Shown: one piece after another, positions 57,206 to 64,000 of the stretch | Numbering within the stretch: position 1 is the stretch's first letter | Layout: every line of letters begins with the position of its first letter | Source: Erythrobacter sp. Alg231-14 | Lineage (GTDB): Bacteria > Pseudomonadota > Alphaproteobacteria > Sphingomonadales > Sphingomonadaceae | DNA length: 64,000 bases | Assembly (NCBI RefSeq): GCF_900149685.1 | Contig: NZ_LT702999.1 | Coordinates: forward strand, 744,001-808,000 | Direction of reading: 5' to 3' | Position numbers and translations under genes: made by a program | Notes under the pieces: model-generated | Told to the model about the DNA's origin: nothing | Seen by the model: the letters and a program-made list of their open reading frames with translations, nothing else | Database searches by the model: none

Positions 57206-57850
57206 TCAGGCCAAAATGGCGTCAATCGCCCCGGCGACTTCGTCGATCCCGGCCATGCCATCCACACGGGTCACAATGCCACGCGCTTCGTATCCGGGCA
57301 GGATCGGGGCGGTTTCGCTGCGATACACTTCCATCCGGTTGCGCACCGTTTCTTCGGTGTCGTCCGGACGGCGTTTGAATTCGGTTGAACCGCAGGCATC
57401 GCACACGCCATCTTTAGCGGGTGGGTTGGCCGTGTCGTGATACAACGCGCCGCAATTGCCGCAAGAATACCGCCCAGTGATCCGTTCCACTAAAGCTTCG
57501 ACATCAACAGCCAATTCGATCACGTGATCGAGGCTGCGGCCGTGCTTGGCCAGAATGCCATCCAATTGCTCGCCCTGTGCGGCGGTGCGGGGATAGCCAT
57601 CAAAGATCGCGCCGGTGCCCGCGTCCATTGCGGCAAGGTTATCGTCAATCAGCTTGGAGACGATTTCGTCGGAAACCAGCTCGCCGCGATCCATCACCGC
57701 TTTAGCCTCAAGACCGACCGGCGTCTTCGCGCTCACTGCGGCGCGCAGCATGTCGCCGGTGGACAATTGCTTCATGCCGTGGCGTTCGACCAGGCCAGCG
57801 CTCTGAGTGCCTTTACCAGCGCCCGGAGGGCCAAGAAGAATGATGTTCAC
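57206..57850 (-). CDS. adk: Adenylate kinase, zinc-lid type
   Basis: 214 residues. P-loop GPPGAGKGTQSAGL, then STGDMLRAAV and FDGYPRTAAQGEQL. The lid has four cysteines (CGNCGALYH and CDACGSTEF), so it binds zinc. It equilibrates ATP + AMP with ADP. Directly follows secY, the usual spc operon arrangement. Confidence 0.98.
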   Translation of the reverse strand: MNIILLGPPGAGKGTQSAGLVERHGMKQLSTGDMLRAAVSAKTPVGLEAKAVMDRGELVSDEIVSKLIDDNLAAMDAGTGAIFDGYPRTAAQGEQLDGILAKHGRSLDHVIELAVDVEALVERITGRYSCGNCGALYHDTANPPAKDGVCDACGSTEFKRRPDDTEETVRNRMEVYRSETAPILPGYEARGIVTRVDGMAGIDEVAGAIDAILA

Positions 57851-57939
57851 GAACGATCCCCTATTGTCACGCTGGGCCCCGCTACATTTGGGTCAGCCCG
57901 AACGCAATTCATTGTCGCTTGATAATGTGGTGCCATGCG

Positions 57940-59304
57940 TTAGCGCATGCGGCCTTTCAACTTAGCCTTCTTGATAAGATCGCCATATTGGTGCGCCAAC
58001 AGATGCGATTGCACTTGGCTAATCGTATCCACGGTCACGTTCACGACGATCAAAAGGCTGGTTCCGCCAAGGAACAATGGAATGCCGGTTTGCGCGATCA
58101 TGTATTCCGGAAGAACACAGACGAATGTCAGATAGGCCGCGCCGACCACGGTGATCCGGGTCAAAACATATTCGAGATAATCCGAAGTCCGCTTGCCCGG
58201 ACGGATGCCTGGAATAAAGCCCCCGTTCTTCTTCAGGTTTTCCGCATTGTCTTCGGGGTCAAAAACCACCGCAGTGTAGAAGAAACAGAAGAAGATGATG
58301 CCGACAGCATAAAGCGTCATGTAAAGCGGCTCACCATGGGCCAGATACTGGTTCAAGGTAACGATGGACGATCCGAAACCGCTCGACGTATCGACCGAGC
58401 TGCTCGAAAACTGAGAGATCGTCAGCGGCAGCAAAAGCAGCGAGCTGGCGAAAATCGGCGGGATAACACCGGCGGTGTTCAGCTTAAGCGGAAGATAGGA
58501 TTTTTCCGCTTGCATCATGCCGCGTTGTGTCGCGCGCTTTGGATATTGAATGGGTAGACGACGCTGCGCCCGCTCGACCCAGCTGATGAGCAGGATCAGA
58601 CCAACGACCATTACAAGGAAGCCGACGATAATCGGTGCGCCAATCGCCCCGGTGCGGCCGCCTTCGAACATGTTGGCTGCGAAGGTTGGGAACTGCGCGA
58701 CGATGCCGGCCATAATGATCAACGAAACGCCGTTACCGATGCCGCGCGATGTGATTTGTTCACCCAACCACAAAAGGAACATCGTGCCGCCGACAAGGCT
58801 GATCACGGCGCCAATGCGGAAACCGTAACCCGGATTGACCACAGCGGCGATGTCTTGCGCCCCGGCGAATGTTTCCAGACCCGTGGCAAGGAACCACCCT
58901 TGGATCGCGCACAAGAACACGGTGCCGTAGCGCGTATATTGGTTGAGTTTTTGACGACCGGTCGCGCCTTCTTTTTTCAAAGCCGCCAGCGTGGGGTGCA
59001 GAGCCGACGCCATTTGCACCACGATCGACGCGGTGATGTACGGCATCACACCCAAAGCAATCAGGCTCATATTCGCCAATGCGCCGCCGGTGAACATGTT
59101 GAACATGTCCAAAACGCCGCCCTGACCCAGCTCAGCAAGCCGATCAAGCGCCTGAGGATTGATCCCCGGAAGTGGAACGAAGCTCAGGAAACGGAAAACG
59201 ATTAGAGCCCCAATCGTAAACCAGATACGCTGACGCAATTCTGTCGCTTGAGCAAAATTGCCAAGGTTCAGATTGCTGGCGATGTTATCGGCGCGTGATG
59301 CCAT
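57940..59304 (-). CDS. secY: Protein translocase subunit SecY
   Basis: 454 residues with about ten membrane segments. Conserved points are FVPLPGINPQAL, MYNMFTGG-like LDMFNMFTGGALANMSL, ALGVMPYITASIVVQM (pore ring/plug region), and the cytoplasmic loops GIGNGVSLIIMAGI and FIPGIRPGKRTSDYL. It forms the Sec channel with SecE and SecG. It lies between rplO and adk. Confidence 0.98.
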   Translation of the reverse strand: MASRADNIASNLNLGNFAQATELRQRIWFTIGALIVFRFLSFVPLPGINPQALDRLAELGQGGVLDMFNMFTGGALANMSLIALGVMPYITASIVVQMASALHPTLAALKKEGATGRQKLNQYTRYGTVFLCAIQGWFLATGLETFAGAQDIAAVVNPGYGFRIGAVISLVGGTMFLLWLGEQITSRGIGNGVSLIIMAGIVAQFPTFAANMFEGGRTGAIGAPIIVGFLVMVVGLILLISWVERAQRRLPIQYPKRATQRGMMQAEKSYLPLKLNTAGVIPPIFASSLLLLPLTISQFSSSSVDTSSGFGSSIVTLNQYLAHGEPLYMTLYAVGIIFFCFFYTAVVFDPEDNAENLKKNGGFIPGIRPGKRTSDYLEYVLTRITVVGAAYLTFVCVLPEYMIAQTGIPLFLGGTSLLIVVNVTVDTISQVQSHLLAHQYGDLIKKAKLKGRMR

Positions 59305-59505
59305 TGTTCGGTGTCGATCCTAAACCTTGGGCCAAATGATGGGCCCTAACTGTTTGCACCGGGTAATCCCGGCCGTGCAGGCATAGATAGGAACAGTGCG
59401 GGTGATTGTCGAACCCCACCCCTATAATTTTTGCCGCAACACCCGCGTCATCCCCAGCGGATGCACGCCAAATGCAATGCATCCTCCGGGAAAAACGGGT
59501 GTGTC

Positions 59506-60006
59506 TTACTTAGCAGCGGCTTTGGCTGCTTTCACTTCGGCGTTGATCGGCGCGGTCACTTCGACGCTGCCGCCGGCCTTTTCAACCGCTGCGATGGCGC
59601 CTTTGGTGGCACCGGCAACGATGAATTTGGCCTTGGCTTTGATTTCGCCTTTGCCCAAAAGACGCACGCCGTCTTTGCCGCCGCGGATCAAACCGCATGC
59701 CCGCAGGGCGTCTTCGGTGATGTCTTTCTTGCCGTCGAGCTTTTTGGCGTCGATCCATTTCTGGACCATGCCAATGTTCACTTCGGCGAAGTCTTTGCCA
59801 AACGGGTTGTTGAACCCACGCTTTGGAAGACGCATGTGAAGCGGCATCTGACCACCGGCAAAGCCGTTGATGGCTACGCCTGAACGACTCTTTTGACCTT
59901 TTTGGCCACGAGCCGCGGTTTTGCCTTTGCCAGAACCGATACCACGGCCCTTGCGCATGCGCCCTTTACGGGCACCATCATTGTCACGGATGTCATTAAG
60001 TTTCAT
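59506..60006 (-). CDS. rplO: 50S ribosomal protein L15
   Basis: 166 residues from [14 protein letters not shown]. Diagnostic segments are [22 protein letters not shown] and [21 protein letters not shown]-terminus Ala/Lys-rich. A GTG two codons upstream is also possible. It must have its own promoter, because a terminator lies between it and the gene upstream. Confidence 0.98.
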   Translation of the reverse strand: MKLNDIRDNDGARKGRMRKGRGIGSGKGKTAARGQKGQKSRSGVAINGFAGGQMPLHMRLPKRGFNNPFGKDFAEVNIGMVQKWIDAKKLDGKKDITEDALRACGLIRGGKDGVRLLGKGEIKAKAKFIVAGATKGAIAAVEKAGGSVEVTAPINAEVKAAKAAAK

Positions 60007-60161
60007 GTGCACTCGCTTTCGCTTTCTTACGGCCCAAAATTGGACTGCGCGCTATAGGAAGCGGCGCCGATAGCGAAGGTTGCCCCCAGGTGCAAGGACC
60101 AATTGGTCGCGCGCGTGTCGGGCCTGGCGTCGCAGGACCGGCAAACATCCCCGTCCTACGT

Positions 60162-60203
60162 AAAAAGAGCGGGCCACTGCCACCGCAGCGCCCGCCCCTT
60201 TTT
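60162..60203. terminator. Bidirectional intrinsic terminator
   Basis: GCGGGC (60169-60174) pairs with GCCCGC (60190-60195), with flanking AAAAAG and CTTTTT giving a T-tract on each strand. On the minus strand it follows the secreted protein gene and precedes rplO, so transcripts of the former should end here. Confidence 0.75.
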
Positions 60204-60236
60204 CCGTTGCCCCCAGGGGGGCGAATTATCGTGCGA

Positions 60237-60695
60237 TCAACGCTGGGCGTAGACGCCGATGCCGTAATAGCATGGCTCAACACTGCATGTGATCATCCGA
60301 GTGCGCAGAGTGAACCGCGCGTTGCGGATGGGCGTCACTTCGGTGATTGGAGTGTCGTCCACCAACACATCTTCGTCGATCAAATTGCCGTTTTCGTCAT
60401 ACAGCCACATGTCGATGTCGGAACAATCGTTGTCGCATTGTGCGACCATCATATAGCTCACGCCGGCGCTCAGATCGAGCGTGACCGTGCGTTCTTGACC
60501 GTTGCGCAATTGGCCGTTGTAGCGCGCGTGGCTTGAAGAAAAGCCGCGTGAATTTGCAAGGTTTTGCGTCAGGTTGAGCAAGCGATTGACCTGCTGCTCA
60601 TAGCTGCTTTGTGCAATTGTTGGTGCCGCTGCACCCAACGCAATCAATGCTGCCGCCGCTGATGCAATCCCGAATTTCTTTTTAGTAACAGTCAT
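60237..60695 (-). CDS. Secreted protein of unknown function within the ribosomal protein region
   Basis: 152 residues from MTVTKKKFGIASAAAALIAL, with a GGGGGA purine tract upstream. The signal peptide ends near PTIAQS. The mature part has RYNGQLRNGQERTVTLDLSA, MVAQCDNDCSDIDMWLYDENGN and two more cysteines (ITCSVEPCYYGIGV). The DCSDIDMWLYDENG style suggests a beta-sandwich of the pre-peptidase C-terminal (PPC) type. It has its own promoter and terminators on both sides; it does not belong functionally to the spc operon. Confidence 0.82.
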   Translation of the reverse strand: MTVTKKKFGIASAAAALIALGAAAPTIAQSSYEQQVNRLLNLTQNLANSRGFSSSHARYNGQLRNGQERTVTLDLSAGVSYMMVAQCDNDCSDIDMWLYDENGNLIDEDVLVDDTPITEVTPIRNARFTLRTRMITCSVEPCYYGIGVYAQR

Positions 60696-60871
60696 TTGTA
60701 TTCCCCCTTCTCGGTTGAAAAAGTCGCCTTTATCCACCACCTGAACGATTTTCTAACACCCCCCGCGCCCCAAAGCTAGCATGGATGCGACACCCAACCG
60801 TTTCGGATCTTTTCCTAAGGCATGCGCAACAGTGCTCTACCCACACCCACATTGTTCAATGCCCAAAACAA

Positions 60872-60906
60872 AACGGCCCGCAATGCGATGACGCATGCGG
60901 GCCGTT
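60872..60906 (-). terminator. Intrinsic terminator downstream of rpmD
   Basis: On the minus strand AACGGCCCGC pairs with GCGGGCCGTT (10 bp), followed after a one-base bulge by CGCAT/ATGCG, loop TCAT; the T-tract reads TTTTGTTTTG. It ends the rplE-to-rpmD transcript, 35 bases after rpmD. Confidence 0.92.
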
Positions 60907-60941
60907 GAATGTGACGTTAAAGTCGCTTTAGGGTGTTCGGA

Positions 60942-61118
60942 TCAATCGACCACTTGCACCAGATGCGGGATCTTAGCGATCGCGCCGCGCACTTCAGGAG
61001 TATCCTGACGTTCGACGACTTTGTGCATCTTGTTAAGCCCAAGACCGATCAAGATCTTACGTTGGCTTTCAGGGCGACGGATCGGCGAACCGATCTGTTT
61101 GATTTTTACAGTAGCCAT
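60942..61118 (-). CDS. rpmD: 50S ribosomal protein L30
   Basis: 58 residues, a typical length for bacterial L30. It begins [20 protein letters not shown] and continues with [20 protein letters not shown] and PHLVQVVD, all characteristic. It lies seven bases after rpsE and before a strong terminator. Confidence 0.97.
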   Translation of the reverse strand: MATVKIKQIGSPIRRPESQRKILIGLGLNKMHKVVERQDTPEVRGAIAKIPHLVQVVD

Positions 61119-61124
61119 GCTTGC

Positions 61125-61907
61125 TTACTCCACAATAGCAGCGGCATCAGCCTCTGCTTCGGCTTCACTCACCTGGCCGCCGCGACCCAAAAGGTCAGCG
61201 ACTTTCTTGCCGCGACGTTGAGCAACCGACTTCGGCGAAGTCTGATCAGTCAAAGCGTCAAAGGTGGCACGGATCATGTTGTACGGGTTCGACGAACCGA
61301 CCGATTTGGTCACAACGTCGGACACGCCCAAGCTTTCGAACACAGCGCGCATCGGACCACCGGCGATGATGCCAGTACCCGGAGGTGCGGTGCGAACGGT
61401 GACTTTACCAGCGCCAAAACGGCCATTGCCATCATGGTGCAAAGTCCGGCCTTCTTTCAAAGCAACACGGATCATCTTTTTACGAGCTGCGGCGGTCGCT
61501 TTCGTGATCGCCTCAGGCACTTCGCGTGCCTTACCTTTGCCAAAGCCAACGCGGCCTTGACCATCGCCAACCACGACGAGTGCTGCAAAACCAAAGCGCT
61601 TACCGCCTTTTACAGTTTTGGAGACGCGGTTGATGTGGACCAGCTTCTCGATGATGCCATCATCTTCTTCTTCGCGTTTGCCGCGACGATTGCCGTCACG
61701 ACCACCACGACCACGGCCACCGCCGCGATTGTCGTTGTTGCCGCCGCGACCACGACCACGACCTTGCTTAGGAGCATCGGCAGGGGCTGCGTCGGCCGGA
61801 GCCGCTTCAGTCGTTGCAGCTTCAGCCGCAGGCATTTCGGTTGCAGCAGCAGCTTCGGGAGCCGCTGTTGTTTCCGGAGTAGCTTCTGGTGTTTTCTCGT
61901 CAGCCAT
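61125..61907 (-). CDS. rpsE: 30S ribosomal protein S5 with long N-terminal extension
   Basis: 260 residues against about 167 in E. coli. The first 80 residues are Ala/Glu/Thr-rich, then Arg/Gly/Asn-rich ([17 protein letters not shown]), and are extra. The conserved core begins at [20 protein letters not shown], with [24 protein letters not shown] and the double-stranded RNA-binding fold. S5 acts in decoding accuracy and mRNA helicase activity. Extended S5 proteins occur in Sphingomonadales. Confidence 0.97.
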   Translation of the reverse strand: MADEKTPEATPETTAAPEAAAATEMPAAEAATTEAAPADAAPADAPKQGRGRGRGGNNDNRGGGRGRGGRDGNRRGKREEEDDGIIEKLVHINRVSKTVKGGKRFGFAALVVVGDGQGRVGFGKGKAREVPEAITKATAAARKKMIRVALKEGRTLHHDGNGRFGAGKVTVRTAPPGTGIIAGGPMRAVFESLGVSDVVTKSVGSSNPYNMIRATFDALTDQTSPKSVAQRRGKKVADLLGRGGQVSEAEAEADAAAIVE

Positions 61908-61909
61908 AA

Positions 61910-62254
61910 TCAGAACTCCAGCCCGCCTTCACGGGCGGCATCGGCCAATGCTTTCACACGGCCATGAAACAGGAACCCACCGCGATCAAACACGACAGTG
62001 GTGACGCCAGCTTTCTTAGCGGCAGCCGCGATATCTTTACCGACCTGTGTGGCGGCATCGATGTTCGCACCCGACACTTTCACACCAAGCGTCGATGCAG
62101 CGGCCACTGTGCGGCCTTCGGCATCGTTGATGATCTGTGCGTAGATGTGACGACCGGTGCGGTGCACCGACAGACGTGGCTTATCACCCGAGCGCGCACG
62201 AAGCGCGGTGCGGACACGGCGACGGCGCCGTTCAAAAAGGGAAAGTTTTGCCAT
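61910..62254 (-). CDS. rplR: 50S ribosomal protein L18
   Basis: 114 residues from [15 protein letters not shown]; the open frame reaches into rplF, but this is the conserved start. [30 protein letters not shown] and [20 protein letters not shown] are typical; L18 binds 5S rRNA. Confidence 0.98.
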   Translation of the reverse strand: MAKLSLFERRRRRVRTALRARSGDKPRLSVHRTGRHIYAQIINDAEGRTVAAASTLGVKVSGANIDAATQVGKDIAAAAKKAGVTTVVFDRGGFLFHGRVKALADAAREGGLEF

Positions 62255-62255
62255 C

Positions 62256-62789
62256 TTACTTCTTCTTCCCTTCCTTGCGGAAGATGTACTCGCCGCGATA
62301 CTTGATACCTTTGCCCTTGTAAGGCTCAGGCTTACGGAATTCGCGGATCTCGGCGGCAAACTGACCAACGGCCTGTTTGTCCATACCGGAAATCTCAACC
62401 GTGGTTTGATCCGGTGTCTTCACATCGACGCCTTCTGGCACCGTGAGATCGACGTCGTGGCTGAAACCAAGCTCAAGCTTGAGCGTCTTACCTTGCGCTT
62501 TAGCACGGTAACCAACACCCGAAATTTCGAGCGTCTTGGAAAAGCCTTCAGTCACACCTTCGATCAAGTTCGACACCAAAGTGCGCTGCATGCCCCAAAA
62601 GGCACGCGCTTGCTTGCTGTCATTGGCCGGTGTCACCGCAATTTGACCGTCTTCGATTTTGTAATCGATCAAGTCCGACATGCCCAATGTGAGAGTACCC
62701 TTAGGGCCTTTCACGCTCAGCGTGCCATTGTCGATGCTCGCCGTAACCCCTGCGGGTACCGGAACAGCTTTTTTACCAATGCGGCTCAT
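62256..62789 (-). CDS. rplF: 50S ribosomal protein L6
   Basis: 177 residues. [23 protein letters not shown], the [20 protein letters not shown] block and the C-terminal [17 protein letters not shown] are diagnostic. Start overlaps the rpsH stop (TGATG), giving coupling. Confidence 0.98.
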   Translation of the reverse strand: MSRIGKKAVPVPAGVTASIDNGTLSVKGPKGTLTLGMSDLIDYKIEDGQIAVTPANDSKQARAFWGMQRTLVSNLIEGVTEGFSKTLEISGVGYRAKAQGKTLKLELGFSHDVDLTVPEGVDVKTPDQTTVEISGMDKQAVGQFAAEIREFRKPEPYKGKGIKYRGEYIFRKEGKKK

Positions 62790-63184
62790 CAGAAGACCTC
62801 CGCAAGCACTTCGCCGCCGACCTTGTTTTCGCGGGCTTCGTTGTCCGAAAGAACACCGCGAGGGGTCGAGACGATGGTGATGCCAAGGCCGTTGCGCACA
62901 GTCGGAAGTTCTTTCGAACCCGAATAGACGCGGCGGCCAGGCTTGGAAACGCGCGCTACGTGCTTAATCGCAGGCTCGCCTTCGAAGTATTTCAGTTCAA
63001 TCCGCAATGCTTTGTGCTTGCCGGTCTCGTCTTCGCTGTAACCGCGAATATAACCTTCGCGGGTAAGCACTTCGAGAACGTTTGCACGCAATTTGGACGC
63101 AGGTGAAAGGACAGAATCCTTCTTAGCCTGCTGGCCGTTGCGGATGCGGGTGAGCATATCACCCAGTGGATCGGTCATAGCCAT
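62789..63184 (-). CDS. rpsH: 30S ribosomal protein S8
   Basis: 131 residues. [44 protein letters not shown] and [19 protein letters not shown] are typical of S8, a primary 16S rRNA binder and the translational repressor of the spc operon in E. coli. Confidence 0.98.
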   Translation of the reverse strand: MAMTDPLGDMLTRIRNGQQAKKDSVLSPASKLRANVLEVLTREGYIRGYSEDETGKHKALRIELKYFEGEPAIKHVARVSKPGRRVYSGSKELPTVRNGLGITIVSTPRGVLSDNEARENKVGGEVLAEVF

Positions 63185-63195
63185 CTATCAGCTCC

Positions 63196-63501
63196 TCACC
63201 AGCTCGACTTGGTCAAACCTGGGATCATACCCCGGGTGCCGAGTTGACGCAGTTCGATACGGTTGATGCCGAACTTGCGGTAATAGCCGCGCGGGCGGCC
63301 GGTGGTGGCGCAGCGATTGCGCACGCGGGTTGGGTTCCCGTTCCGGGGAATCTCAGCCATCTTAAGGCGGGCCATAAGACGCTCGCCTTCATCAAGGCTC
63401 TCGTCATTAGCGATTGCCTTAAGTTTCTCGTACTTCGCTGCGTATTTCTCAACGAGCTTCTTGCGACGCTCATTCTTGTTGATCGAACTCAGTTTCGCCA
63501 T
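63196..63501 (-). CDS. rpsN: 30S ribosomal protein S14, zinc-free long form
   Basis: 101 residues. [20 protein letters not shown] and [21 protein letters not shown] with the C-terminal [14 protein letters not shown] identify S14. Only one cysteine, so it is the long C-minus paralogue that does not bind zinc. Confidence 0.98.
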   Translation of the reverse strand: MAKLSSINKNERRKKLVEKYAAKYEKLKAIANDESLDEGERLMARLKMAEIPRNGNPTRVRNRCATTGRPRGYYRKFGINRIELRQLGTRGMIPGLTKSSW

Positions 63502-63551
63502 GGACTTAAGCTCTCTTCTCTTGAGTTGTGTTCATAGAATTAGCACGCGGC

Positions 63552-64000
63552 TTACGCCGCTTCCTTCTTCTGGTCAGCTTCGCCTTCGAATGGGAAGCCG
63601 AACAGACGCAGGAGTTCGCGCGCCTCTTCGTCGGTGTTCGCAGTGGTTGTGACAATGATGTCCATACCGCGAACTTTGTCGATTTTGTCGTAGCTGATCT
63701 CAGGGAACACGATTTGCTCCTTGAGGCCCATCGCGTAGTTGCCACGCCCGTCAAAAGACTTGGCGTTGAGGCCGCGGAAATCGCGGATACGTGGCATTGC
63801 GACAGTCACCAGACGGTCCAGGAATTCGTACATGCGCTCACGGCGAAGGGTAACCTTACAACCGATTGGCATGCCTTCGCGCAGCTTAAACTGAGCGATC
63901 GACTTCTTAGCTTTGGTGATGACAGGTTTCTGACCAGCGATCAGAGCCATTTCTTCAGCAGCAGTTGCCACTTTCTTCTTGTCCTGGCTTGCTTCGCCAA
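63552..64000 (-). CDS. rplE: 50S ribosomal protein L5 (5' end off window)
   Basis: 149 codons are present; the frame is open through the right edge, where [19 protein letters not shown] precedes the stretch [20 protein letters not shown]. Further motifs are [20 protein letters not shown] and [15 protein letters not shown]. About 40 residues of the normal length are missing. L5 binds 5S rRNA and contacts S13 across the subunits. Confidence 0.97.
   Translation of the reverse strand, partial: GEASQDKKKVATAAEEMALIAGQKPVITKAKKSIAQFKLREGMPIGCKVTLRRERMYEFLDRLVTVAMPRIRDFRGLNAKSFDGRGNYAMGLKEQIVFPEISYDKIDKVRGMDIIVTTTANTDEEARELLRLFGFPFEGEADQKKEAA

Overview
The window is chromosomal DNA of an alphaproteobacterium, most likely of the order Sphingomonadales, family Erythrobacteraceae. 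This is inferred from the gene set (CckA hybrid kinase, an alphaproteobacterial type LexA box at uvrA, an S5 protein with a long charged N-terminal extension, a dispersed mdh-sucD-sucA-sucB-lpd cluster), the moderately high GC and the protein sequence style. No 16S rRNA is present, so the genus cannot be fixed.

Layout. 1-5.9 kb: the truncated cell-cycle kinase gene cckA (its 3' end lies off the left edge), a DUF2062 membrane protein, smpB, and a secreted S9 peptidase. 5.9-11.8 kb: dapA, a soluble lytic transglycosylase, a GreA/GreB factor, the RNA 2'-phosphotransferase kptA, an IalB-like secreted protein and rlmN. 11.8-17.2 kb: two compact, translationally coupled runs (secreted protein, Clp-like periplasmic protein, methyltransferase, MOSC protein; then SDR, cytochrome b, sulfite-oxidase-like molybdoenzyme) and a DUF1801 protein. 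17.2-21.4 kb: cfa, an acyltransferase-3 membrane protein and argG.

21.4-26.4 kb is the accessory part. It has almost 1 kb with no convincing gene, rlpA, a helix-turn-helix protein that runs antisense into rlpA, a small zinc-finger-like gene enclosed by an imperfect inverted repeat, a 72-aa gene with a strong ribosome binding site, and a conspicuously AT-rich gene for a NACHT-type NTPase. The last is a candidate stand-alone bacterial NLR-like antiphage protein and is the most interesting object here. uvrA follows, with an SOS box in its upstream region.

29.5-38 kb: a P-loop sulfotransferase-like protein, a cobalamin/siderophore type ABC importer (btuF-btuC-btuD order), a SleB-type cell wall hydrolase and a GGDEF-EAL protein. 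38.2-47.3 kb: the TCA-cycle cluster mdh, a small secreted protein, sucD, sucA, sucB, two unrelated genes, and lpd; sucC is not in the window. 47.3-53.4 kb: amidase, PepSY membrane protein, TRIC-like channel, two paralogous Arg/Asn-rich secreted proteins, and a serine hydrolase.

53.4-64 kb: the spc/alpha ribosomal protein region on the minus strand (rplE, rpsN, rpsH, rplF, rplR, rpsE, rpmD, rplO, secY, adk, rpsM, rpsK, rpoA, rplQ). It is interrupted twice by genes for secreted proteins of unknown function. The first lies between rpmD and rplO and is bracketed by two good intrinsic terminators, so rplO-secY-adk must be transcribed separately. The second lies between adk and rpsM. No tRNA, rRNA, CRISPR array or recognisable transposase was found.
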